Source of the DNA: Turritopsis dohrnii
Lineage: Eukaryota; Cnidaria; Hydrozoa; Anthoathecata; Oceaniidae
NCBI GenBank assembly: GCA_027922465.2
Contig: BQMF02000059.1
Location: 1-64,000, forward strand
DNA length: 64,000 nt
Direction: 5' to 3'
Positions 52,916-64,000 of the stretch are shown here, piece after piece. Numbering within the stretch: the first letter of the stretch is position 1; each line of letters begins with the position of its first letter. Made by a program: the position numbers and the translations under genes. The notes under the pieces were generated by a model. It did not search any database, was not told the origin of the DNA, and saw only the letters and a program-made list of their open reading frames with translations.

Positions 52916-55312
52916 GCTCTATTTTCGTGTTACGTCACATGTAATCGTAACCAGTTCATTATGTCTTTGCTTTATTAAAAACTCGATATCTGGCTGTTTG
53001 TCTTGTTCTTACGAGAAAACTTGTTAACCCAGACAAAAATATCAAGACATGTCAAAGTATTATAATAATAAACGAGTAGCCTTTTGGATGTTTATATTTT
53101 TGAAAAGTCATTATTCAAATGGAATTTCTTTTTGGTCGTTCCAGAGAAGGAGATTACAACTCGAGCTGGCACCGCACGTCACCAGTTCGACATAACGAGC
53201 CGATTAATGAAATTGCCGAGTTATCAATTTAAACGAATTATCGTTAACGAAAATCATACTTGGGTTACCGGGCCTCAGGATTTAGTTTGGTGGCATATTT
53301 TCACTACTGTCGAATCATTTCTCAAAATACATACCTGTCATTTTTATTAGGGAGGTCTCGTTTATTGGTCACGTGGTTGATTATGACGTCACTTCGAATT
53401 ACAAAGGAATTATGTATATGTTCCGTTTATTTATAATTTATACTGTTACTATAAGGGTTATGTTGTATATGGAACCTGCTAATTATTAAATGTTCGATTT
53501 ACATTCACTTTGAAATATACTCGTTAAATAGGAAAGAATAAAATCCATTTAATAGCGATAAAATTTTTGAATAATTTGTCTGATAAGTTTTTATAGAGAA
53601 TTTTCTAAATTCTGAGATAAGTTTGTTAGATTATACCGAAAATGAAATGCAATTTTTTGTTGTCTTCTTTTTCTGGATTGTCACTGATGGCAGTATTGTC
53701 CAACAGATTGTAAACGCCACCCCGACTCCATCCCATTTGCAAACGGTATCCGGACATTTCCCCGATCGGACATTACTGGACAACCAATAATAGCAGGAGG
53801 GTTGGGGATATTGGTCGTTAGGTAAATATCCGATCGGGATATTGTCCTAGACACTTTGGCAAACATGATAGAGAACACGTACAGAGAACACGAATCAATC
53901 AAGACCGACCTTTCAGATAACCCGACGTGAATTAAAGATAACGTTAGGTTATCCAGTACTTCGCAGAAAAGAGAACGATCGAAGGGTGGTATTAATAGCA
54001 AAACCATCCCTTATTTATCAAGATGTCATCTCGGTATTTCAAAACTTATTGAGTTCAAGAGATGAGAACTGTAGAGAAATGTGTCAATACGTTGAGTTAC
54101 TCACACCATGAACCTTTGTTAAATGAACTTATTATTGTCAGATATGCTGACATATCGGGTAAAACAAGGTGTGGACTTGTTTGAGAAGAAAAATTACCAA
54201 AACATTTCCAACGATCAATATATTCTCAGATATGCTAACAATTCCTAACACGTCAGCCATTGGGTAAAATTGTCAAAAAGTCATTACGACGAAGAGCATT
54301 TGTGTTGAAATAGTTTGTATATTTCTTTAGAAATGCACACCTTCGCGGTGGTTTTTCAACAAACTTGGCCATTGGTTAACTCCTATCATATCAGACGTAG
54401 AACTATGAGAAGCTGGTTACTTCTTCGATAATCTGATGAACATTTCAAGCTTGTGCTTCATACGGCTAAGAGGGATCTTTGTTAGAAAGAAATAACAGAC
54501 CTGGCTTATAAACTTGCAGGGGCATTTTCCCTTTTAAAACCATTTTTTTAAGTTTTCCCAATATATTTCGTGGAGGGTTGTAGATAAAACAAGAGCCAGA
54601 TGGCGCAAAACGGTAGCAGCAAGTTTACTTTTCACGCAAACGCTTTCGAAATTTTACTTTAAGTACTAAAAACTTCTTCACTGGGTGTTTTCTAAGATAT
54701 CTCACTGGTGGAAAACAGGCATTAACGATAAATTCAATGAAAATGATTAATTAGTGTGAATAGGGTCTAACCATAAAACACCAGCAATGATTTATTTAAA
54801 GACAAAAGAATTATACATGCGTGAGCTGTGTAATATATGTTTTTTTATAAGAAATTTTTTCGTAAGAGCTTATGTAAAAAGAAAAGTTTGTTTATAATAA
54901 TAATTTCTGACGAAACCAAAATTGAATTCCAACAAATAAACTGCCTTTTTGAACCAGATCTTTGAAAACTTTAATAAACAAACATAGTGTAATAGCTAAC
55001 AAACCAAACGAGGTAATAAGAAATTTTGAACTGATAAGCTTTACTAACAAGAAAAGCAACATATCAAGTATTTTCAGTATTTTATGTACGCCTATTTGAT
55101 TAGAACTCGAATGAATTCTAATTTCGTGGATTACGTTATTAAAATATCAAGTTATGTACTTTTAAAATAAAAGGTAATCTACTTTTAAATGTTCGATATG
55201 AAAAAGGTTCCAAATTACGAAGGCTGCGTTCCTTCATTAGAATTTACATTGCGTTTTTGATAGAGTCCCGCAGACTCTAAATCGCAGACTAATTGCCATT
55301 TCGGCCGGAGGA
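52916..55312. other. 2.4 kb without a recognised gene
   Basis: Begins with the PFKFB 3' UTR. Open frames at 53084-53350 (+) and 53681-54007 (-) show no family signature and no convincing splice context. No repeat from elsewhere in the window is recognised here. Confidence 0.5.
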
Positions 55313-55313
55313 G

Positions 55314-55344
<31 letters not shown>
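55313..55344. repeat. (AGT)n microsatellite
   Basis: About ten AGT/TAG trinucleotides in a row preceded by GGAGGAGG. Confidence 0.9.
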
Positions 55345-55740
55345 CCACGGGTGTTTTAATACGGTATTCGCTTTCGCTGCTACCGTAACAAGCCTGTTTT
55401 TCATGTGTTGCAAAACATAAAGAAACATAAACTGATCGTCCAAAAAGAAAAATAGTTCAATGAATTTAAAACTGAAATATTCTAGTAGATTTGGAAATCC
55501 TAAAATTAATAACCGCCGGGGAGTTTTTTTTGTGTATAGAGCTCCCGATGGTATAAGTTTGTTATTCCAAAATAAATAATACAAAAATTATAAGCATCTA
55601 ATGGTGCAAAAATAACATGGAAAAAATAACATGGAAAAACAGATTGCAGTAAAAGTGAACGAAGATAAGTCGATTCGACTGCTTCAAATGAAACGACTAA
55701 ACACCACAAAACTGACGCTTGGTGACGGGTAAAACATCAA

Positions 55741-55945
55741 AGAAGGAGACCATGACATTTACTTTGTAAAATATCAATGGAGGAGACCATGACTTTTACT
55801 TTGTAAAATATCAATGGAGGAGACCATGACTTTTACTTTGTAAAATATCAATGGAGGAGACCATGACTTTTACTTTGTAAAATATCAATGGAGGAGACCA
55901 TGACTTTTACTTTGTAAAATATCAATGGAGGAGACCATCACTTCC
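55741..55945. repeat. 37-bp minisatellite, about 5.4 copies
   Basis: Unit GGAGGAGACCATGACTTTTA followed by CTTTGTAAAATATCAAT. GAGACC recurs at 55746 and 55783 and every 37 bp after. Copies are almost identical, the first and last slightly diverged, so it is recent or kept homogeneous. Confidence 0.92.
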
Positions 55946-57595
55946 ACTATACAATCTAGGGTAAAATTTCATCCCAGCAAAATTTCATTTAATCCCATAT
56001 AAACGTGGAATGTGTGTACCAAGATAGTGCCTATCCATAACGCAAGATTAAAATAAATTTTCTAGGAAGAAAATAAATACTATCGGACGATGTATGCAAC
56101 CATTGCTAGCTTTCGGTCAAAACTTTGTTACTTTCAGCTGTATTTGCGAGCAAATCATTACGCAATGTCTCGTTGTTTCCAGCAAAGATTGCATGATCGC
56201 ATCATCTTGTTTGAAAAATATACTCATAATAACGCTATACAAATATGTTCGCTTTAATAAGTTCAACCTCGTACCCAGGTCTTGGAAAAGAGATGGCAAG
56301 CAAATGAGAAGTATACTTGGGGATAAGTTTGATACACGTTAAAGTACTATAAGCAATGCGATAATTGTGGTGTTTGGAGGACATGTGCTTTAAATGAATG
56401 ACAAATATGGAGTGCATATTACACCGACATAAACCGCGAGAGAGAGGCTAGTAGACACTCAACAATAAAGTTTAATACACCAGTATCCAACCAGGAAAAA
56501 GAACTATGCACCAGTATCCAACCAGAAGTAAGAATTTCATTCTTTTACTTCAAAAAAAATATCACCTACAGTGACCTACTCGAGAAATAAGAGAAGAATT
56601 CACTATTATCATTACCATGAAAGCCGTGACACTTGAAATCACTATACTTCATCATCACGAAATAAGGAAAAAATTTTCATTGGAAAAACATGTTATTGCT
56701 GGTGGTGTGAAGGCTAGAGACAATTGGAAAGTCTAGGAGCAGTGAAAATGCTTTCAATGGAGAGTATAGCAGTCGTAATCAATAATGAAACGATAATAAG
56801 GAAAAATCAAGATTTACGAATAGGTGAAGCAGAAGATTTGCAAACAGAAATGCTGATAACGTCTACACCGTCACACTGTTCATTCTTTGCGAAGTATGGT
56901 TGTCGTTGTTATCTGTCTCAAGTAGATTCGTTTCTTCTTCTTTTGAATGGTACGCCTACAGTGGAGAAAAGGAGCATTAAGAGATATAATCCATGCAGTG
57001 AGTGGAAGTTGTACAACACCCTTTTCATTTGCATTAAAAGTCAATCCTGTTCAAGCTTAGGTTTAATATTTTGAAAAATTGAGTCTTAATAATGCTTATT
57101 GTAAGTCCATACTCCGAATGCCAGGAAAACTTAAATTTTTAAATACATTTCCCTGTTTGTATACACATTTTCAGAATTTCAATTCACACATCAATGTTTT
57201 TGTCAAACTATCAAACACCATCTCAATTTGATGAACTGTATTGTTACAAGCTGATATACTTGATCATGAATTATGATGAACTGAAAACTACTATGGGGGA
57301 CATTTTTTGATCTATATAATTCCTTTCATCAAAATGATCACATCAAAATGGAGCTAGGCAAGATAGTTTGGCGAAACTTCAACATTTGAAAAAGGTTCAG
57401 GTTATTGTTTACATAGGTTTATTTCCAAGCCCTTTCTGTCTATTATTATTCATGGTAAAATGCTGAAAAATATTATGGAATGATCCTTAATATTCCGAAG
57501 ACATAATTCACAGACTCAGGTTATGTTTTAAGATGTGGTTTAACTTGCAAGACATTTTCAATCTCAATGAAAAATGTGTAAACGATAATATACTG
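55946..57595. other. Region with no confident gene
   Basis: A 116-codon open frame at 56724-57074 (+) starts with a compositionally plausible stretch (residues 1-50), but I recognise no domain and see no flanking exon. CACCAGTATCCAACCAG occurs twice near 56480-56525. Otherwise AT-rich. Confidence 0.4.
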
Positions 57596-58465
57596 TTATA
57601 CCGTGTCAGCCACAACACATATTAGGTCAGTACTGTTTGAAACGCTGTTGTAAGCAATGCCATCAGATATGTCAACCTCTGTTTGGTCATAAGCATAATA
57701 TGGTGTCAAATCACGCTGAAGTTGACACTTTCTGAAAAGAAAAAAATGATCACAAATTATACTATATAATAGATTATATATCTGGGTTATTTCAGCTTGC
57801 CAGATTGAAAAAATGTCATTTGAAAGGTGCCTCCACTGCCGTTATGAAAACTGAGAGCAAATATCAATGATACTCACACGTCTAGACATATGAAATGACT
57901 TCATAAAAAAACATTCTGAAGTTTGAATATGACCTTCATTATATATGAATTTACATAACAATTAAAATCAGTAAAATACAGAAACCTAAGGCTGTAATAC
58001 ACAATAAGTTCAATGGTTCCAAATATATTAGGCCCAGATAATTACATGACCTACATGTTATGATCGAGAAAAGAATAGTTCGAAAAACTAAGTTATAATA
58101 TGAGACATAATTTATTACCTTCTGTATCGATTATAACAAAAGATCTATAATGGGAAGAAAACATACATATTAATAACACAGTCTGAAATCGCCAATAAGA
58201 AAACATCATTTTTGATTATTAACAAATCAGTCTAAACAGTACCGAATTTATTTGTTTCCCTAAAATACTATTGTGGATAAAAGCTGCAAACAATTTGCAT
58301 TATACTCACAGCTGACACAACAAAGACTGCAAGAACTATGACGCTAGTAGGCACGGCTACACTCAAAATTAATTTTTCATCATTGCTATCATCACCACTG
58401 ATGATAGAGGTTGTGGTAGCAGTGACTGTAGTGGTAGAGTTTTCTGTTGAGATGTCGAAGAATGC
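57596..58465 (-). CDS. 3' end of a single-pass membrane protein gene (partial)
   Basis: Exon 58310-58465 encodes a Ser/Thr-rich stretch (STENSTTTVTATTTS), a short charged linker, and a clear transmembrane helix (LILSVAVPTSVIVLAVFVV), ending at a GTGAGT donor. A second exon, 57596-57715 or starting a little earlier, supplies a cytoplasmic tail (RDLTPYYAYDQTEVDISDG then AYNSVSNS) and a TAA stop; phase 0 is met if the acceptor is at 57716-57717. Type I orientation with a mucin-like juxtamembrane stalk. Upstream extracellular exons were not found and repeats fill the next kilobase. Function unknown. The two-exon join is a guess based on phase. Confidence 0.35.
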
Positions 58466-58599
58466 CTGTGTAGGTCTAGTTGTCATCATTCGAAATCACA
58501 AACCCATAAGAATGCTTTCTCTCAAAGTCACATTTTAGTTGCCACAACTATGTTTCATTTATCTATAATGTAAAATTTAAACAATACAAAATATTACCT

Positions 58600-59290
58600 T
58601 AAGGGAAGAAATTTAGTGCAATTCACGAATTTGACTCGAATTCGTGAAATTAAATTCTCGCAAAAAATTTGATTTTCTCAAATTGGCGAAATTAAATTCT
58701 CACGAAACAAATGTTTTCTGATTTGACATTTTTAAACTCCTGCTTTTATCATACCCAATTCATTATAATGGGAAATCTATATATACTGATCCACAATCGT
58801 GCATCCCACTTTTATTTTAGAGAGTGTTGTGTTTTTTTTAAATTTACGGTCAAAATCTTCTTAACCGTGGTCATTTTTTCGTTAGATCATTGATAATTGA
58901 CAATTAGTATAATAGCACGCGGCGTGACGTCAGTTATTTTTTTCGCATCACGGGGAAACCATTGCATGCATCCCCAATCAAACGCGACGTTTTTGGGGAA
59001 ATATCTCGAGAACCAATAGGGATAACTGACGTTTTTTAGGGTCCGTGATACGGGTGATGGGGTGACGCTAATTTTGGACCTAAATTTTATTATTTGGTAC
59101 TGTGGCTATCACGTCATCAAAATCTTTGATCGACGATATCTCTGCAGCGGTTGGTCGCAGCGAAAAGATCCCATACACTTTTTTTATCAGTTTTTTAGTC
59201 ACGGGGTACACACACGGGAATACGGGATTTCCACACATCCTTTTCGAAATTAAAGCTGTAAAAAACATTTACGCGAGGTGCTATTTCCTA
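58600..59290 (-). repeat. Dispersed repeat family R1 with AAATTCTCGCGAA-type flank
   Basis: 58614-58710 has iterated GAAATTAAATTCTCGC words. 58790-59290 is an R1 copy in reverse orientation (TCTCGAGAACCAATAGGGATAA, then GATCCCATACA). The order TTTTATTTTAGAGAGTG then R1 also occurs at 60550 onward. Confidence 0.72.
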
Positions 59291-60280
59291 AACAAAACTT
59301 ATGTTTCGCAGACCCAGACTTGCTGAAAATATCAGAATGCGGACAGAAAGAGAGGAAAACTCGTAATTTCATTAGTCAGTCAAATCTATGTCAATTACTT
59401 TCTTTTTGATTTCATTTGGTCATGACTCTGATAATAACCTTTGGGTATCGTAAGATGCAACAGGTTATGTCTTATCAGCCTTTTTTTTGTTATTTCCTTG
59501 TTGTTGACATTTCATTATTGTTGGTTTTGAGCTGCAGATGGACCAGGTTGTGCAAATATTTCAACAAATTCCAAAAAAATTGTTACCCTTAACTCAAAAT
59601 TTTGAATACTTTAACTGGATCAATTTTTTGCGAGTTTTTGAACTTGTGAAATGTTTTGGATTTATTTCCGCGAATAGGCACTTCGAAAAATTTCTTGTGG
59701 ATTTATTTATTATGAATGAAAAAAAAAAAAGATTCTTCACAGGTAAAAATTAAGGTAGCCTTCTATTTCATCAACTGTTAGATTGTATATAACGCAATAA
59801 CATTTGTGCTCACCTCAAACATTGCACATAAATTGATATTTACCTCAAAGCCTTTCTCTTCTCCAATTGCTAGGAGATTTGGTAGGAATATCTCTTGGCT
59901 CAATACTTAGCATCAATTTGAAAAAGGAATAGGAGCCTTCAGAAAATAGAAAATGCCCTAAGAATGCCATAGCAACCAAGACAAAAACGGAGCCTAAATC
60001 CTGAGCCTAATGTGTTTTCGCGATATAAACTTAATTATCAACACCCAACTTTTATACTCATCCTGTGTGTTGAGATCGGGTTTGATTATATTTACAAATA
60101 ACGCCTCGAGTGTCATTAAGTGGTACCCAGCCTTGGTGCTGTAACAAAGGAAGATATGGAGATTTGAAAGCTTTAAGGAATTAATGGAAAACTTAGGAGA
60201 AGAAGTATCTATCTTATCACAGGAAGTTTCGAGCTTTTATTGTGAGCTTTGATGATGGGTTGTTACGTGTTTTCGCGATA
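59291..60280. other. Region between two R1 copies, no gene recognised
   Basis: Mixed AT-rich sequence. The frame at 59538-59753 (+) is not matched to anything known to me. CGATATAAACTT occurs twice (about 60016 and 60276). Confidence 0.4.
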
Positions 60281-60840
60281 TAAACTTTCGCAAAAGGCAA
60301 AAAATTGCAAAAATTAATCTCGCAAAAAATAATCCGATTAAAGCATTCTTTGAGATTGCGAAAATAAATTCCCAGAAGAAGTTGATTGTAAGCCATTCAC
60401 AAAATTAAATTCTCTCTGAAATTTAGATTTTTGTAAATTCACGAAAATAAATTCTCGCGAAAAATCCATTTTTTTCAATTCGTGAAATTAAATTCCCGAA
60501 AAAAAAAATTGAAATTGAAAAATTTAGATATCAAATCTCATTATAATAATTGGCAATAGTGTGTTTTATTTTAGAGAGTGATATATTTAGTTCAAATTTA
60601 CGGTCAACTTCTTCTTTGGAGCAAGTAAAACCATGCAGAGGTGAGAGACTCTTTTTTCATGATTAGTATAATTAGCACATGGCATGACGTTGGGTTCTCT
60701 GGTCATCATGGGGAAGCCATTGCATTGCATCCTCAATTGAACGCAACATTTTTGGGGAAATTTTTCGAAAAACCAATAGGAATAACTAAGGTATTTTGGG
60801 GTCCATGATAACGGTTGGTCATAGCGCAATTAAAATTAAA
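60281..60840 (-). repeat. Second R1 copy with the same flank
   Basis: 60290-60520 has iterated AAATTCTCGCGAAA-like words; 60550-60840 repeats TTTTATTTTAGAGAGTG, TTTACGGTCAA, GGGGAA(A/G)CCATTGCAT and AACCAATAGG(A/G)ATAACT seen at 58800-59040. Same orientation as that copy, about 20 percent diverged by eye. Confidence 0.72.
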
Positions 60841-61039
60841 CTGATGCTAATACCTAAAATGAATACTTTATTAACAGAAGATGTAAACCTATTATAATAA
60901 AAACGCAATGGTTTTAACTTCATGTATCGCAAGATGTGTGGTTGGATTCTTGATGATATTTTCAATTAGAAAATATACTTGTGCTTGGGGTTTGTTAAAC
61001 CATGGAAAAAGACCTAAAATAAAATCAGTGAAATTAGTT

Positions 61040-61200
61040 AGAAACTAGTAACCTGGGCAAAAATTTTTACCGAGCTTAACTTCGAAAAGGATGTGTCAAA
61101 TTCGCCTTTCCCATGTGCAAACCCTGTGACGAAAATTTCAATTTAGGAATTAGAAACAGAAAATGTACCCTTCATGTTGTAGAGCTCAAAAAACTGAACC
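61040..61200 (+). repeat. R1 fragment
   Basis: Matches the start of the 44457 copy: AACTAGTAACCTGGGCAAAAATTTTTACCG, TCGCCTTTCCCATGTGC, then ATGTTGTAGAGCTCAAAAAACTGA. Confidence 0.7.
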
Positions 61201-61934
61201 AAAATTCTTATGGTTCTTATTCTTCTTATTCTTTATATTCTTATTATATCCATGAGAATATATACAAGCAATTATTTGCAAAAAGAATACAAATAATTTT
61301 GCTAAAAGCACCTTTAATTATGGTCTGTGATATAGCAACTAAAATTTTTCTAAGTATATAAGGAATTTGTCTTGAAAAATGGCACACATCACATATATAC
61401 AAGATATCTAACCACTGGCCAGAGCTTTTAGATTACGTTATAAACTCTCTCCGTCCTTCTCACTGCTGGATAAGTTTGAGGAGTATAAAAATCATCACCA
61501 CATGTTGAGAATGTATAACATCCTTCCAACACACCTTTTCAACATTCTCTTTCTCACACTTTCACTTTCATCGAAAAATATTTTTGTGAAAAAGTTTATG
61601 TTTATGTATAAGTTTATGTGAAAGATAAATTTAATCAGTCAGCCTTTATTTAGGAGTATAGCGTTATTTTCTGCAAATTAGCGATTTGAAACCCTTTCGC
61701 GCTCTCTTGAAAATGAACCAAACAACGTATCTAAAACAACAAAAACAAACAAATCAAAATCGAAGAATCTTCCTCCGTGAATAAAATTTTGCCAATTCAG
61801 CATATTTATGGGGAAACTAGCTGCACTACAGCACTCCTAAATAGTACGGTCATTTATTTCACTTACATACTAATATTACATACAATATGATAGTAATCAT
61901 TTACATTATTATTAAACAAAAAGGGCGATTCTCT
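61201..61934. other. AT-rich flank of the terminal retrotransposon
   Basis: Likely includes the 3' UTR of the retrotransposon below. The word CAGCACTCCTAAA near 61831 recurs at 63964 at the other end of that element. No gene seen. Confidence 0.4.
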
Positions 61935-64000
61935 CTAGCGTGCAATGTTACATATTCCATCGAGCGGAATATTATTGATTTCGATGATGGGGTGTGGTTG
62001 ACGACTCATTCTTTCGCCTCTTATTGCCGCAACCGTATCTCTTATCAGAGAAAACATTATCTTCCTTCTCATCCATGTGATGGTATCAGCTGTAGAAGAA
62101 TTGGTTTTAATTGCTAACTTTTCAGCTAGTTTCGTCATGAAGATGGATGCTTCGCGGGCCATGCCACCAGTTGCACCGAAAATTAATGGTGTGAAGGTTC
62201 CATGATCAACCAATTGAATTCTCTGGTTGTATTTCCTTTTTTTTTCTTTCTCTAGAGAGGAGAACGTAGCAGCAGTAGATTTTGATTGATACGTCTGAGC
62301 TGTTAGGTTGGAAACCTTTACGTCAAAAAATGCTCTTCTGTATGGTTGCCAAAATCCACGGCAGCTAATATCTGCTCTGGCTTCTTCACTAATTATGGCT
62401 GATCTTTGTAGATCTTCTGATTCTTCTGCAGCAGGGAGAAGTGGTGGTTCGGTTTGGACGTCAAAGCTACACTCAACTAGCAGTTTGGCAAGGAGGTCTC
62501 GAAGATGATTGTGACGAGCTATCATGTATCCGCCAAGATGACAATTCAACGCGTGTTGCAATGAGAACTTACTTTTGCAAGCACAGAATTGAGGGACGTC
62601 TTTGAGCTCCCAATTGTAACGCAAGTGAAGCATATCAAAAAACTCTTGTTTGTTGAGGGCAAATCTCTCCTCTTTTAATGGGAGTGTAGATAGCCATATT
62701 GAAGCTCCATCCAGCCGGTTGATGTCGTTTACTTTCACAAGTCATTGTCGTTTTGAGTTGTTCTAGAATCACAATGTTTGCTTCAGATTTTTCAGATTTG
62801 ATTTTTCCGATGATTGATTTTGTGTGAGGATCGGTCTTCAAAAATTCATTTTGCTGTCGCACCAGGTTTGATTGGAACTCAGTTACTCTAAGCGAGTTCG
62901 TATACTCTATTTGAGCCAACTCCATCACATTAATAATTCCAAGTCCTCCCATCTTCACAGGAAGAGCAAAAAGGCGTCTTTCCTCATCACTACATTGACG
63001 GCCGTTGCATAAAGAGGGTATGAAGTGGTATCTGATAACGTCTTCAACCGGTCTCAGGAGATCGGAGATACCAGCTAGCGTTCTGATGAAGTAATTGAAT
63101 TTATGACGGTATCCTGCAGTGAATGCAATGTATGCTGACTGTGGTTGAGTCTTAGCGATTTCTGCAAGGATGATGATTTCTTTGGTCCATTTCTTCACCA
63201 ACTCATTCACGTATTGATGTTTGAACTCTTTAGTACCTAGAGCTGCTCCTAGATGCTTTCTTCCTTTGGTAGTGATGTTAATTTTCGAATCTGCGAAAAC
63301 GTTCATTGCTGCTTCGTGATATTTTTTCTTGACAATTAGCCAAGACTTTTCAGCATTTGGAAAATAGCCAATTTTTGGACCATAGACTTCCAGACTGTCC
63401 CACCAATGCTTTATTTGTTGGAGCTTACCAGCTCCTGCCAGGTCGTCTGCAAACGCCGTGTGTTTGACTTTGGCAGAATAAGTCGATGATTTGCATGATG
63501 ACATAAGGGGTACCAAGTTTATTCCGTAGATAGCCATCGCAATTGGATCACCCTGTGTCGTTCCTTCTTGTGATAATATTTCTCCGCCTCCGACGATGAA
63601 CAGTCTAATGTGTTGGTTATAGCAGTTGGAAGTGAATATGGCGATTGTTGGACATAAGATGAAAGTGTTGTGGATCATCACTTTGCGGTTCATGCTGTTG
63701 AAAGCGTTCGATGCGTCAATCAATAGAACAGCCTCGGTATCATCTTCATCATAGATCTCTCGCATAGCGTGGACAGCGGTTTCACAACCACTCTTTTGAC
63801 CAGAGCAGAGTTGAAGACAACCTGCAGCGTTCATTATGTCGTTTCTTAATTCATTCGTGATTGCTTTGCCTATAATTCGTCTCAGCACCTCACCAATCCC
63901 AATCGGTCTCACGCCAGGGTTTTTATTGAGAGGAATCAGTATACAGGCAACAAAACTCTCTCAACAGCACTCCTAAACAACTCCCCAAGCAGGCCAGCAG
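61935..64000 (-). mobile_element. Non-LTR retrotransposon, RT plus REL-endonuclease region, 5' part beyond window
   Basis: Reading leftwards: RT from about 63960 (VRPIGIGEVLRRIIGKA, LLIDASNAFNSMNR, EGTTQGDPIAMAIY, catalytic FADDLAG at about 63440-63460), then a thumb-like section. After one frameshift near 62735 comes a second frame down to 61935 with a Cys/His cluster (FCACKSK...HALNCHLGG...ARHNHLRD) and a restriction-enzyme-like endonuclease region (ADISCRGFW, AFFDVKV). This order, RT then CCHC-type finger then REL endonuclease, is that of early-branching LINEs (R2/NeSL/HERO/CRE type). Another frame disturbance lies near 63930-63960. Only one break in 1.8 kb of coding means a fairly young copy. 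Confidence 0.85.

Noticed and set aside
53681..54007. 108-codon minus ORF as a gene
   Set aside because: No recognisable domain or splice partners, and composition like the surrounding non-coding DNA.
55741..55945. CRISPR-like array
   Set aside because: Units are contiguous identical repeats without unique spacers, in an animal genome.

Overview
This is a eukaryotic window from an animal nuclear genome: AT-rich, with many short exons split by small GT-AG introns, single-copy metazoan genes, and a heavy load of varied transposable elements. The orthologues present (a cilium protein, a Golgi tether, complex III assembly micropeptides, a DNA-damage ubiquitin ligase, a glycolytic regulator) together with the retroelement types (CR1-like and R2/HERO-like LINEs, BEL/Pao, Ty3/gypsy, tRNA-SINEs, MITEs) suggest a non-bilaterian animal, most likely a cnidarian. 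The species cannot be named from sequence alone.

Layout. 1.6-8.7 kb (+): CFAP100, 19 coding exons. 9.6-19.1 kb (-): COG5, complete in 24 exons, tail-to-tail with CFAP100; one intron holds an 809-bp TIR transposon and another a tRNA-derived SINE. 20.0-20.3 kb (-): UQCC6/Brawnin, 57 aa. 21.4-27.3 kb: a nested stack of mobile DNA in which a CR1-like LINE is split by a BEL/Pao fragment, the BEL integrase is split by a 1.09-kb TIR element, and that element carries a SINE. 27.6-28.8 kb (-): UQCC5/SMIM4, 55 aa. 29.8-31.1 kb (+): a small LU-domain (Ly6/uPAR-type) surface protein. 31.8-36.8 kb (-): RAD18, 13 exons. 38.7-43.5 kb (+): a whole Ty3/gypsy-like LTR retrotransposon with 117-118 bp LTRs and a 5-bp target duplication. 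44.1-52.9 kb (+): PFKFB, 16 exons including a 13-nt first coding exon. 53-61.9 kb: mostly non-coding, with minisatellites, copies of a dispersed repeat, and the probable 3' end of a minus-strand membrane protein gene. 61.9-64 kb (-): a non-LTR retrotransposon with a restriction-enzyme-like endonuclease region, running off the window.

How it fits together. The host genes are housekeeping and do not form an operon. The notable exception is the pair of mitochondrial complex III assembly micropeptides UQCC6 and UQCC5. They lie on the same strand with no host gene recognised between them, only transposon sequence. Their human orthologues act together in early cytochrome b / complex III assembly. 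RAD18 and PFKFB are divergently oriented and are now separated by the LTR retrotransposon. Exon boundaries below were set by hand from splice sites, reading-frame phase and remembered family sequences. No database search was run.
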